DNA from: WVZH01 sp034417075
Lineage (GTDB): Bacteria > Chloroflexota > Anaerolineae > Anaerolineales > E44-bin32
Length of the DNA stretch: 64,000 nt
Assembly (NCBI GenBank): GCA_034417075.1
Contig: DAOULU010000017.1
Coordinates: 62,001 to 126,000, forward strand
Direction of reading: 5' to 3'
Positions within the stretch are counted from its first letter, which is position 1, and each line of letters opens with the position of its first letter. Both the position numbers and the translations under genes were made by a program. Under the pieces are notes generated by a model, which saw only the letters and a program-made list of their open reading frames with translations, did no database searches and was not told where the DNA came from. This document shows positions 41,268-49,603 of the stretch, one piece after another.

Positions 41268-42926
41268 ATGACCGCGCGTCGCGATCTCCGCCCTGCCCGA
41301 AGCCGCCGCGCTCTGGAACAGGCTTCGATCTACCTGTTTCTCGTCATTGGTTTGGTTGTGCTCATCACAGCAGTCTTGCACCCCGCTCCCGCCGTCGGCG
41401 AAACCCAGGACAGCCCCAACGTCACGGCCCAGGCCACCGCCATCTACAACGACGGCTGGGCGCCGCTGACGGCTTATTTCAGCGCCTACGGTAGCTACGC
41501 GGATGGCGCCACGATCGTTAAGTACGAGTGGGATCTGGACGGCAACGGTGCGTTCGATTTCGACGCCAGCACCAATGGTGGCTATGCGCAGTATCTCTAC
41601 ACCAAATCGGGCGTCTACACCATCACCTTGCGCGTGACCGATTCGCAGGGACGCACGGACACCGATCAGACGACCGTTACGGTGCGCCTGCCGGCTTCCA
41701 GTAGCGTCGATTACTGGTACGTGTTCGACGACTCGCGCGTGCGCCGGGTCGACATCCGCCTCACCCAGGCCGACTGGGACACCATGTGGGTCGATCCCGA
41801 AGCCAAATATCAGGTCGAGGTCGACGCCACCGTTTTCGGCGAGAAGTTGAACGACGTCGGCTTCCGCATGCGCGGCCAATTCTCGCTACGAGTCTCCGGC
41901 GATAAAAAGCCCTGGAAGATCGACACCGACTACTACGTCGACGGGCAGGAGTTTCACAATCTGCGTCAGTTGATGTTCCTCAACAACATCGGCGACTCTT
42001 CGCTGCTCTACGAAAAACTGGCCTACGAGATGATGTACGCCGCTGGCCTACCCGCAAGTCACGTGGCCTACGTCGATCTGTGGATCGACTTCACCGACGA
42101 CGCCAGCCCGCCGGTCTACTGGGGTGTGTATTCGCTGGTCGAACGCGTGGACCAGAAATACATCGGCAACCGCTTCGGCGCCGACAGCAAGGGCGGCAAT
42201 CTCTACAAGGCCAGCCACGCCCAGCGCGGTCCGATGGACCTGATCTACTACGGCGACAAGATCGAAGATTACCCCATGCAGAACGGGCAGTACGCCTACG
42301 GCAAGATGTCCAATGAAGAGGAAGCCGATTACAGCGACATCGTGAATCTGTGTAAGGTGCTCGACGGTACGAGCTACGCCTCCGATGCAGAATTCATCCA
42401 AGCCTTCGAAACCGTCTTCGACATGGATGCCTTCCTGCGCTACCTGGCCGTGGTCACGCTGATCGATAATTGGGATTCCTATCCCTACACCGGCAACAAC
42501 TACTACCTTTACCACGACCCCGTCACCGACATCTTCGAGTGGATCCCCTGGGACCTGACCTGGGGCGGCAATCCACAGTCGGCGGTCTTCGAACGTACCG
42601 ATACAGGCATGATGCCGCGCGCCCCGCTCTACGATAAGGTGATGAACACGGCGGTTTACCGGCGCAAATACGCCGCTTATCTCGATCTGCTGATGCGTGT
42701 GTGGTTCAACCCCCAGAACGTCAGCGAGCTGGTCCAGACTTACCACAGTATGATCTCACCGTACATCTCTCAATCCGGCGACGACAAAGCCTTCTACGGC
42801 GAGGAAGCCATGTTCTCGCCCGCAGATTTCGAGCATTCCTGGGAAACCATCCCGGATTTCGTCACCGAACGCAGTCGATTCGTGCGGCAGGTCCTGCAGC
42901 AGGAAGCTGCACAGCCGCCGCCATAA
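41268..42926 (+). CDS. CotH-type kinase family protein with PKD domain
   Basis: 552 residues. One N-terminal membrane helix (about 20-40) anchors or exports the protein. A PKD domain follows at about 50-140 (PLTAYFSAYGSYADGATIVKYEWDLDGNG...YTITLRVTDSQG). The CotH domain spans about 155-520 (RRVDIRLTQADWDTMW, GFRMRGQFSLRVSGDKKPWKI, the metal/nucleotide site around YLAVVTLIDNWDSY and WIPWDLTWGG). CotH of Bacillus is an atypical protein kinase of spore-coat proteins. In bacteria outside Firmicutes, CotH genes sit with DUF4956 and VTC genes, as here. Substrate in this organism unknown. Confidence 0.9.
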   Translation: MTARRDLRPARSRRALEQASIYLFLVIGLVVLITAVLHPAPAVGETQDSPNVTAQATAIYNDGWAPLTAYFSAYGSYADGATIVKYEWDLDGNGAFDFDASTNGGYAQYLYTKSGVYTITLRVTDSQGRTDTDQTTVTVRLPASSSVDYWYVFDDSRVRRVDIRLTQADWDTMWVDPEAKYQVEVDATVFGEKLNDVGFRMRGQFSLRVSGDKKPWKIDTDYYVDGQEFHNLRQLMFLNNIGDSSLLYEKLAYEMMYAAGLPASHVAYVDLWIDFTDDASPPVYWGVYSLVERVDQKYIGNRFGADSKGGNLYKASHAQRGPMDLIYYGDKIEDYPMQNGQYAYGKMSNEEEADYSDIVNLCKVLDGTSYASDAEFIQAFETVFDMDAFLRYLAVVTLIDNWDSYPYTGNNYYLYHDPVTDIFEWIPWDLTWGGNPQSAVFERTDTGMMPRAPLYDKVMNTAVYRRKYAAYLDLLMRVWFNPQNVSELVQTYHSMISPYISQSGDDKAFYGEEAMFSPADFEHSWETIPDFVTERSRFVRQVLQQEAAQPPP

Positions 42927-42951
42927 GAATAATTCGAAGCGAGGAATTGCC

Positions 42952-44292
42952 ATGAAACGAAAAACCAGAGTCGCCATCACACTCTTATTGATACTCACTT
43001 TTGCCATAGTTCCGGCAGTGGCCCAGGAAGGCGGGTTCACGGACTCGTTCGACGATCCGCAGCTTCCCGAGTGGGAACACTCGCCGGAGGTAGTCGTCGC
43101 CGATGGCGCCCTGCAGATCGGCCCGGGGAACTACGCCGCCCGCGGTGGAGGCTGGCAGGATTTCGAGCTGAGCTTCAAGCTGAAATTCTCGGGTCCCGGC
43201 GAGTCGCACATCAATTACCGCGCCAACGACAGCGGCAGTTACCTCCTGATCCTGCTGGAGGACGCCGTTGTGATCTTGAAGAATCAGGGCGAAGGCCAGG
43301 AAAGCGAATTGGCCGTCTCACCCGGCTGGCAGCCGGCGCAGGATACCTGGATGGAATTCAAAATCACGCTGCAAGGCGGCCAGCACAGCATCAGCATCGA
43401 CGGCAGTGAGATCGTCAACGCCAGCGACTCAGAACCGCTCGCGCCAGGTGGGGTGGTATTCGCCTCGCATGGCGAACGCACCACGACCATCGACGACGTA
43501 TCGCTACAGGTGCTCGCCCCGCAGGCCGGCGGCGAACCGGAGCCGGGCGGTGAAGCAGAACCGGTCGCCGTCGAAGCCGTGCCCACGGCCCTTCCCACCC
43601 AGGCGCCGAACGCCCTGCAGTCCATCCTGGATTCATTTTCGGCCAGCACAGGCAGCACGGTCGACGTGACCACATTCGGCGTCAACCTCGTCCTGGCGGC
43701 GTTGTATGCATTCGTGCTCAGCCGCGTCTACGTCTATTGGGGCTCCTCGCTCTCCAATCGACGCAAGTTCGCCGCCAACTTCATGCTGGTGACCGTCACC
43801 ACCACGTTCATCATTCTGGTCGTACGCTCGTCAGTCGCCCTCTCCCTCGGCCTAGTCGGCGCGCTGTCGATCATCCGCTTCCGCACGGCGGTCAAGGAAC
43901 CGGAAGAGTTGGCCTACCTGTTCTTCGCCATCAGCCTGGGGATTGGCCTGGGTGACAATCAGCGTCTGATCACCACCCTCAGCCTGGTTGTGGGCATTCT
44001 GCTGCTCGGACTGGGACGCTTGCTGCGCCAGACTCAGGCCGATGTCAACCTGCACCTCTCGATCACCAGCCGCGGCAGCGAAAAAACCGGCATGCAGCAA
44101 ATCCAACAGACGCTTGAAAAATACTGCAGCAAGCTACGCCTGATTCGCTACGACGAGAACAGCGAACTGATGGAACTGGCTTTCGTGGTCGAGTTCCGCC
44201 ATCTGTCTGATCTGGAGCAGGCGCGTGACGCCCTGCTGGCGATCTCGCCACAAATGGAAGTATCGTTCCTGGACAACAAGGGTATCTGGTAG
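42952..44292 (+). CDS. DUF4956 membrane protein with N-terminal lectin-like domain
   Basis: 446 residues. Signal peptide to about residue 25 (AIVPAVAQEG), then a concanavalin/DUF1080-like domain at about 28-185 (FTDSFDDPQLPEWEHSPEVVVADGALQIG...WQDFELSFKLKF), a Pro/Glu-rich linker, and the DUF4956 membrane region at about 235-370. That region holds the hallmark ALSLGLVGALSIIRFRTAVKEPEEL and LFFAISLGIGLGDNQ. A cytoplasmic tail of about 90 residues follows. DUF4956 alone is about 200 residues, so the exported lectin-like fusion is an addition. The stop abuts the VTC gene. Confidence 0.88.
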   Translation: MKRKTRVAITLLLILTFAIVPAVAQEGGFTDSFDDPQLPEWEHSPEVVVADGALQIGPGNYAARGGGWQDFELSFKLKFSGPGESHINYRANDSGSYLLILLEDAVVILKNQGEGQESELAVSPGWQPAQDTWMEFKITLQGGQHSISIDGSEIVNASDSEPLAPGGVVFASHGERTTTIDDVSLQVLAPQAGGEPEPGGEAEPVAVEAVPTALPTQAPNALQSILDSFSASTGSTVDVTTFGVNLVLAALYAFVLSRVYVYWGSSLSNRRKFAANFMLVTVTTTFIILVVRSSVALSLGLVGALSIIRFRTAVKEPEELAYLFFAISLGIGLGDNQRLITTLSLVVGILLLGLGRLLRQTQADVNLHLSITSRGSEKTGMQQIQQTLEKYCSKLRLIRYDENSELMELAFVVEFRHLSDLEQARDALLAISPQMEVSFLDNKGIW

Positions 44293-45018
44293 ATGACCGA
44301 CGGTACCAAACTCGCGGCGGAAACAAGTGGCTACACGCAGCTGCGCTCGTATCGCTACGAGCGCAAATTCCTGGTCGAAGAGCTGCTGCCCAGCCAGATC
44401 GTGGCGCTCGTCCGCCAGCATCCGCTGCTATTCTACGCCCCCTACCCGCCGCGCCAGGTCAACAGCTTGTACCTGGACACGGTCGACATGGAAAACTATT
44501 TCGATAACGTCTCCGGCGCCGAAATGCGCCGTAAAGTCCGTTTGCGTTGGTATGGACCAGCCACAGGCGAAATCCGCAATCCGATGCTCGAGATCAAGGT
44601 CAAGCAAGGACACGTGGGCAAGAAGATCTCCTACCGCATCGCCGATTTCACGCTGGATGAGTGCTTCTGCGACCGGATTTTCCAGGCAGTCGCCGATCGT
44701 TCCAGCCTGCCCACCGTAGTGCGCGACGACCTGCACACGTTAAGTCCGGTGCTGCTCAACTGCTATCAGCGTGGCTACTACGCCACACGCGACGACGACT
44801 TTCGCGTGACGATCGATTCACAGCAGATCTTCTGGAAGGTCAACATGGCGCTCTGTAATCCACTGCTGCACCGCCAGAAGAACACGCGCGATGTGATCGT
44901 TGAGTTGAAATACGAGATCGAACACGAAGCGAAAGCCGACCGCGCTGCAGGCTACTTCCCCTTCCGCGTGACACGTAACTCGAAGTACGTACAGGGGATC
45001 GAGCGGGTTTATTTCTAA
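44293..45018 (+). CDS. Polyphosphate polymerase (VTC) domain protein
   Basis: 241 residues, a complete VTC domain: RSYRYERKFLVEEL at the start, RQVNSLYLDTVDMENY, EMRRKVRLRWYG, PMLEIKVKQG (basic tunnel residues), PVLLNCYQRGYYATRDDDFRVTID and VIVELKYEIEHE at the end. In yeast Vtc4 this fold makes polyphosphate from ATP. Starts immediately after the DUF4956 stop. The partner set CotH, DUF4956 and VTC suggests a surface-phosphorylation or polyphosphate-linked system. Confidence 0.9.
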   Translation: MTDGTKLAAETSGYTQLRSYRYERKFLVEELLPSQIVALVRQHPLLFYAPYPPRQVNSLYLDTVDMENYFDNVSGAEMRRKVRLRWYGPATGEIRNPMLEIKVKQGHVGKKISYRIADFTLDECFCDRIFQAVADRSSLPTVVRDDLHTLSPVLLNCYQRGYYATRDDDFRVTIDSQQIFWKVNMALCNPLLHRQKNTRDVIVELKYEIEHEAKADRAAGYFPFRVTRNSKYVQGIERVYF

Positions 45019-45138
45019 AAATCGTCGGGCGCTTGCATGTGACTGCAAGCATAAGTGTTAAGTTTCCGTAAGTCCATACGGGATATTGGGCCGCTATACT
45101 TCTGATGGTCTAAATTCGATTGGTATTAGGAGTGAGTG

Positions 45139-45816
45139 ATGAAACGGTATTTCTTCGTTGGGCTTGTCTTCGTGCTGCTGACTTCCGCTTGCTCAACAGC
45201 AACCACGGAACAGCCTCCACACACAGCAACGTCAACGGAAGCGCTTACGGAAGAACCGGCGGACGCTCCGCCGGAACCTACCCGGATGCCGGATTTGATC
45301 TCCGCTAATGCAGCGGAATATCTGCCTGCGGTCGAAGACTTCCAGGAGCCGTATCTCCTGACCGGTTTTCCTGCAACGAATGAATCGCTCGTCGAGAATT
45401 GGGGCATCGATTATCAAACCATTTTCGATGATACCGGGCGCCAGGAAGGTTATATTGGTATTTACGATCTGGAACCCACTGAAATGGTTTCGCCGCCGCG
45501 CCTGTTGATCGTCGTCGAGCGCTTCGACAGCATCCAGGGCGCCGCCACTTTCATCGATTACGATTTCCCGGGTAGTTTTCGCGGCGGTATTTACAACGGT
45601 GAAGCGATCGAAATGGGCAACGCAGAACGTGCCTTGCTGGCGACGATCGAAAACCCGAACGGCGACGATCCGGATGCATTGAAGATGACGATCGTATTCC
45701 AATACCGCAATGTCAATGTAATTGTCGAGGGTCAGGGCACGGCAGAAAATGTCTACCGGTATTACCTGGAGCGTATCGCACTCTCGATACTCGCCAAGCT
45801 GGAGATGGGATTTTAG
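45139..45816 (+). CDS. Hypothetical lipoprotein
   Basis: 225 residues with a clear lipoprotein signal (MKRYFFVGLVFVLLTSACST, lipobox TSAC) and a Thr/Glu/Pro linker like that of the amino acid-binding protein at 5489. The soluble domain (ISANAAEYLPAVEDFQEPYLLTGF...NVNVIVEGQGTAENVYRYYLERIALSI) resembles no family I can name; the C-terminal segment recalls DUF-type lipoproteins common in Chloroflexota. ATG 45139 has TAGGAG six bases upstream. A TATACT box lies at 45095-45100. Confidence 0.7.
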   Translation: MKRYFFVGLVFVLLTSACSTATTEQPPHTATSTEALTEEPADAPPEPTRMPDLISANAAEYLPAVEDFQEPYLLTGFPATNESLVENWGIDYQTIFDDTGRQEGYIGIYDLEPTEMVSPPRLLIVVERFDSIQGAATFIDYDFPGSFRGGIYNGEAIEMGNAERALLATIENPNGDDPDALKMTIVFQYRNVNVIVEGQGTAENVYRYYLERIALSILAKLEMGF

Positions 45817-45851
45817 AAGGATTCTCCTTACCCAATACCCTGATCAACGAA

Positions 45852-45890
45852 CACAACGCAGGGCTGAGAAAATAACGGCCCTGCGTTGTG
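45852..45890. terminator. Terminator-like hairpin after lipoprotein gene
   Basis: A 13-bp perfect stem (CACAACGCAGGGC with GCCCTGCGTTGTG; arms 45852-45864 and 45878-45890) and a 13-base A-rich loop. GATTCG follows, so it lacks a U-tract. Confidence 0.55.
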
Positions 45891-46348
45891 GATTCGTGTA
45901 GGATACGCACAACACGAACCGGATTTCTAGGAAGAACCGGATGGTGAGTTAAAAAAAACTATCGAGGTCGATGAGGGCAGATGGACCAGTTTCGGTTACA
46001 TGCTATCGAAGCAACCATCCTCTCCTCGAAACGAGGCTTGACTCCGCATAACAGACCCCTAGAGGATTGGGTCAACGGGATGATTTATCAATGGCAGGGA
46101 TCGCATGTGGTTGATTTGGGGAAGGATTGGTGGCTGCGATGGTTGTGCATTTTGGGACCGATGTGGTCTGGCATGTGATCTGGCCGATGTTGCGTTCGAT
46201 GATATAAACAGCATCGAGTTCGACTTCTTCCACGAAGGCGGTTTAGGGTTTGAACGTGCAGATCGTTGGGATAACCTATGGCGAGAAGGAAACCATCTAG
46301 ACTACACGATATAAAGAATTGATTTTAAGACAATCTATCGGAAGAATA
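45891..46348. other. Intergenic region with possible decayed coding sequence
   Basis: No recognised gene. A frame at 46105-46314 reads protein-like in its second half (LADVAFDDINSIEFDFFHEGG) but has no start signal or match known to me, and the preceding frame ends at 46178. A degraded gene or chance are equally possible. Confidence 0.3.
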
Positions 46349-46897
46349 TCACGCCGCCTGCTCCCGCACGGGCTTGTGCGCGTACCCTATGGCGAAAGCC
46401 TTCTTGTTCAGCATCAAGGTCGTCGGCGGCACGGTGGCGGCGATGGCCTTTTCGACTGCCTTGCGTTCGGTGAAATCCACCACCGCAGTGAAAAATCCCA
46501 ACATGATCACGTTCATCACGATACGCCGTCCCAAATCTTCGGCCATGCGCGTTGCCGGAATTCCGACCGTCTGATCTCCCGTATCCGGCGTGACGAAGTC
46601 ACTCTCGATGATCACCAGGGCATCCTCCCGTGCTTCGGGACGGAAGCGTGCGTAGCTCTCCTGCGAAAGCGCCACCAGCACGTCCGCTTTCTGCACGAAG
46701 GGATAATCGATCGGTCGGTCTGCGACGACGAGATTGGCGTTCGACGCCCCACCCCGCGCCTCGGGCCCGTAGGCCTGGGTCATGACGGCGTTCAAATCCT
46801 GGTACAGCGAAAGTGCCCGGCCCAAGATCACGCCGAACAATCCGACACCTTGCCCCCCGAAACCGGAAATACGAACCTCTTCTCTCAAATCGTTCAC
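46349..46897 (-). CDS. korC: 2-oxoacid:ferredoxin oxidoreductase gamma subunit
   Basis: 182 residues, the gamma domain alone: EVRISGFGGQGVGLFGVILGRA at the N-terminus, QAYGPEARGGASNANLVVAD, PFVQKADVLVALSQESY and a C-terminus NKKAFAIGYAHA-like (NKKAFAIGYAHK). Works with the alpha, beta and delta subunits encoded just upstream to convert a 2-oxoacid plus CoA and oxidised ferredoxin to acyl-CoA and CO2, or the reverse. GTG at 46897 overlaps the beta-subunit stop (GTGA); TTG 46888 is an alternative. Last gene of the korDABC-ordered operon. Confidence 0.9.
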   Translation of the reverse strand: MNDLREEVRISGFGGQGVGLFGVILGRALSLYQDLNAVMTQAYGPEARGGASNANLVVADRPIDYPFVQKADVLVALSQESYARFRPEAREDALVIIESDFVTPDTGDQTVGIPATRMAEDLGRRIVMNVIMLGFFTAVVDFTERKAVEKAIAATVPPTTLMLNKKAFAIGYAHKPVREQAA

Positions 46898-47721
46898 TCC
46901 TCGATCTTCACGGGTTGATAGGGCAACAAGTCTCGATCCACGAATCGACCGACGTAGATCGGCTGGTTGCTGCTCAAATCGATCTCGACCTCATCCAGAG
47001 GCACATCTTTATCGATCTTGCAGCGTTCCTTGTAAAGCAGCATCTCTTCCAGGCCGTCCTCGATCTGATTCGATTTGCCGTACCCTATGGGACACGGCGA
47101 GAGCACCTCGATGAACGAAAAACCGGGTTTGCGAAAGGCGTAGAGGATGTCCTTTTGGACCTGATGGGCGTGCATCGTCGTCCAGCGTGAGACGAAATTC
47201 GCCCCGGCCGCCGCCAACAGCATGGGAAAATTGAACGGGTGTTCGGGGTTGCCGTACGGCGCCGTCGTCGCTCTCGCCCCATACGGCGTCGTCGGTCCCG
47301 CCTGGCCTCCGGTCATGCCGTAGTTGAAATTGTTGGCGCAGATCACTGTCAGGTCTACGTTCCTTCGCGCAGCGTGGATCAGATGATTTCCGCCGATGGC
47401 AGCCAGATCGCCGTCACCGCTGAAAACCACCACATTCAGTCCAGGTTTGGCCAGTTTGATCCCCAGGGCGAAGGGGATGGCTCGGCCGTGCGTGGTGTGA
47501 TAGGAGTCGATCGCCATGTAGCCCGCCACGCGTCCGGAGCAGCCGATCCCCGAGACGACCACATGTTGATCGATAGGGATATCCGAATCGAGGATCGCCT
47601 GCGCGTAGCAGCGCATGACGATGCCTATCCCGCATCCCGGACAGAAGATGTGGGGTATGCGTTCCTCCCGCAGGACGACGTCCAGCGGGTGTTTATCGAC
47701 GGTGACGATGGCCGTTTCCAC
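46894..47721 (-). CDS. korB: 2-oxoacid:ferredoxin oxidoreductase beta subunit
   Basis: 275 residues, the thiamine-pyrophosphate-binding subunit: IFCPGCGIGIVMR, VSGIGCSGR, HTTHGRAIPFALGIKL and the TPP motif GDGDLAAIGGNHLIHAARRN...NNFNYGMTGGQAGPTTP. The tail LEEMLLYKERCKI is typical of 2-oxoglutarate- rather than pyruvate-type enzymes, although specificity is not certain. GTG at 47721 has GGAGG nine bases upstream and is preferred; TTG at 47730 is also in frame. It overlaps the alpha-subunit end by 29 bases. Confidence 0.9.
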   Translation of the reverse strand: METAIVTVDKHPLDVVLREERIPHIFCPGCGIGIVMRCYAQAILDSDIPIDQHVVVSGIGCSGRVAGYMAIDSYHTTHGRAIPFALGIKLAKPGLNVVVFSGDGDLAAIGGNHLIHAARRNVDLTVICANNFNYGMTGGQAGPTTPYGARATTAPYGNPEHPFNFPMLLAAAGANFVSRWTTMHAHQVQKDILYAFRKPGFSFIEVLSPCPIGYGKSNQIEDGLEEMLLYKERCKIDKDVPLDEVEIDLSSNQPIYVGRFVDRDLLPYQPVKIEE

Positions 47722-48871
47722 GACCGCCAACCTCCATGATCGCTCGAAAGATCTCCTCGGGCGACATCATCTTACCGCCTGCGTGATTCACGCCGATGAC
47801 TCTCTGCTTGACGTGGCGTTCCAGCTCTCGTGACACCTGCCCAAGATTGATTTCAGCCACGATGAATGCATCCACCTGTTTGGCGATTTCCTTGATCCTG
47901 CACTCGGGGAAAGGCCACAGCGAGACCAATCGCAAGAAACCTACAGGCATTCCTGCGTTCCGAGCCTCCCGCACCGCCCGCTTCGCGGAACGCGCCGTGC
48001 AGCCAAATGTAACTACCACGATGTCCGCCTTATCGAGCCATTCTTCTTCGACGACGATGATCTCGTCGGCGTTGCACACGATCTTATCACTGAGACGCGT
48101 CACAAGGGCATGATGCGCTTCGGCCGTCATGTCCGGATACCCGCGCGCGTCGTGCGTCAGGCCGGTGAAATGGATGCGGTATCCTTCACCGGCGTGGGCC
48201 ATAGGCGGCACCAAATCGTCGTCCTCGACAGCGAAAGGTTGGAAATCCTCGCCAGGCTTCCGACTGGGCCGCTTGCGTTCCCAGCGCTCGATCTCCGTCT
48301 CGGACGGGATGACCACTTTCTCGACCATGTGCCCCACGACCTCGTCGGCCAGGATGATCACCGGCGTGCGGTAGCGATCGGCCACGTTGAAAGCTCGCAC
48401 GGTGAGATCGAACATCTCCTGCGGTGAACTGGGGGCGTAAGCCACGATCTGGTAGTCCCCGTGAGACCCCCATTTGGCTTGCATCACGTCGGCCTGGCCG
48501 GGCAGCGTGGGCAAGCCGGTCGAAGGCGCGGCGCGCATCACGTTGACTAGAACACAGGGAATTTCGAGCATGATCGCCAGACCGAGATTCTCCATCATCA
48601 GGCTGAAACCCGGTCCGGAAGTCGCCGTCATGGCGCGTGAACCGGCGGCGGATGCGCCTAATACGGAGGCGATGCTGCTGAGTTCGTCTTCCATTTGAAT
48701 GAATACGCCGCCCGTATTGGGAAGACGGCGCGCAAGATATTCGGCGATCTCGGTCGACGGCGTGATGGGATAGCCACCGAAAAACGTACAGCCAGCGGCG
48801 ATCGCCCCTTCGGCGCAGGCGTGATCGCCGTGCATGAAATGCTTTCCCGAACGTACGTCGGTGGAGCTCAA
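47693..48871 (-). CDS. korA: 2-oxoacid:ferredoxin oxidoreductase alpha subunit
   Basis: 392 residues. Pyrimidine-binding domain with GDHACAEGAIAAGCTFFGGYPITPSTEIAEYL, QMEDELSSIASVLGASAAGSRAMTATSGPGFSLM, PSTGLPTLPGQADVMQAKWG, then the C-terminal domain (VVTFGCTARSAKRAVREAR, EINLGQVSRELERHV). The start is TTG at 48871, which forms a TTGA overlap with the ferredoxin gene and has AGGGGG upstream; an internal ATG at 48835 would cut into the conserved N-terminus. Second gene of the operon. Confidence 0.9.
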   Translation of the reverse strand: MSSTDVRSGKHFMHGDHACAEGAIAAGCTFFGGYPITPSTEIAEYLARRLPNTGGVFIQMEDELSSIASVLGASAAGSRAMTATSGPGFSLMMENLGLAIMLEIPCVLVNVMRAAPSTGLPTLPGQADVMQAKWGSHGDYQIVAYAPSSPQEMFDLTVRAFNVADRYRTPVIILADEVVGHMVEKVVIPSETEIERWERKRPSRKPGEDFQPFAVEDDDLVPPMAHAGEGYRIHFTGLTHDARGYPDMTAEAHHALVTRLSDKIVCNADEIIVVEEEWLDKADIVVVTFGCTARSAKRAVREARNAGMPVGFLRLVSLWPFPECRIKEIAKQVDAFIVAEINLGQVSRELERHVKQRVIGVNHAGGKMMSPEEIFRAIMEVGGRGNGHRHRR

Positions 48872-49137
48872 TCGTCCCCCTTTCCGATGTATATGGCGAA
48901 CTCTGGACAGACCATGCCGCAGAAACCGCAGAGCGTACAGGCGCCTTCTTTCCCCGGGGCAATCTCCGGGATGTGATACCCTTTAGCGTTCGTTTGCTCG
49001 GAGGCTTGAAGTACGTTTCGAGGACAAAGGCGGATGCAAATCCGACAACCTTTGCAGCGTTCGGGTATCAGATAGATGATCCCTCGCGAGACGACTGCTT
49101 CGTCCGTATCGAGAGGCGCTCGTGCAAAGTATCTCAT
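48868..49137 (-). CDS. korD: 2-oxoacid:ferredoxin oxidoreductase delta (2[4Fe-4S]) subunit
   Basis: 89-residue ferredoxin-like subunit with two classical clusters: CKGCRICIRLCPRNVL and CTLCGFCGMVCPEFAI. The ATG at 49137 has GAGGG just upstream; the longer frame to 49176 adds 13 residues without similarity. Heads the operon korD-korA-korB-korC, which is transcribed away from the citryl-CoA synthetase-like operon. Confidence 0.9.
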   Translation of the reverse strand: MRYFARAPLDTDEAVVSRGIIYLIPERCKGCRICIRLCPRNVLQASEQTNAKGYHIPEIAPGKEGACTLCGFCGMVCPEFAIYIGKGDD

Positions 49138-49253
49138 CGTGCCCTCGTGGTAATCGACGAACCGATGGAACCACATCCTCGGGCCGCAAGAAAACCTGCC
49201 GCCTGGCCACTGTACGGCAAATCGCGTTCCGTACGGGACCGAACTCTTTCTGA

Positions 49254-49259
49254 ATTATA
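49254..49259 (-). promoter_or_regulatory. Candidate -10 box of the korDABC operon
   Basis: TATAAT on the minus strand about 117 bases before korD. No good -35 at 16-18 bases. Low certainty. Confidence 0.3.
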
Positions 49260-49405
49260 TTAAAGGGTAGACGGAAACGACCTTACAGGCAAGTATCAAC
49301 TGTCAGGGGCATGGTCATGCCTTTTGGCGCGGGGAAGCTGCATTTTTGATAACAATTCGTTTTAGAAGCGGGTACTGTCGATAATTGCATTAAACGATGA
49401 AATAA

Positions 49406-49434
49406 TTGATTCCTACGCGCAGCACATGTATAAT
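49406..49434 (+). promoter_or_regulatory. Promoter of the citryl-CoA synthetase-like operon
   Basis: TTGATT (49406-49411) and TATAAT (49429-49434) with a 17-base spacer and a TG dinucleotide just before the -10. Start point near 49441, giving a leader of about 163 bases. Confidence 0.6.
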
Positions 49435-49446
49435 CGCATCGAATTG

Positions 49447-49467
49447 ATGATATGAGCGTTATATCAT
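49447..49467. promoter_or_regulatory. Candidate operator, inverted repeat at the transcription start
   Basis: Perfect 7-bp arms ATGATAT and ATATCAT around a 7-base centre, located at about +6 to +26. An outer AATTG/CAATT pair (49443-49447 and 49474-49478) extends the symmetry. A repressor bound here would block initiation. The regulator is unknown. Confidence 0.45.
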
Positions 49468-49508
49468 TAAGTGCAATTTACAAACGGAGGAGGTAGAAAA
49501 GCAGCGCT

Positions 49509-49537
49509 CAAGCCAGCGGTTTGCTGGCTTGTTTTCT
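49509..49537 (+). terminator. Leader terminator (attenuator candidate)
   Basis: A 9-bp perfect stem CAAGCCAGC/GCTGGCTTG with a GGTTT loop (arms 49509-49517 and 49523-49531) is followed at once by TTTTCTT. It lies between the promoter and the first gene, so full-length transcription needs read-through. A strong GGAGGAGG stretch at 49486-49493, without a start codon after it, precedes it. Confidence 0.6.
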
Positions 49538-49603
49538 TGGCAAGGCGGACCGGACAACGAACGCCCACACGAATCTTTCCACTTTGAGCGCAAAAGGTAA
49601 AGT

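Noticed and set aside
46319..46918. Plus-strand open frame of 199 codons
   Set aside because: Exact antisense shadow of the oxidoreductase gamma subunit, which has clear family motifs on the minus strand.
49440..49600. T-box or known riboswitch in the leader of the citryl-CoA operon
   Set aside because: No T-box motif or recognisable aptamer core was seen; only the palindrome and the terminator stem are supported.
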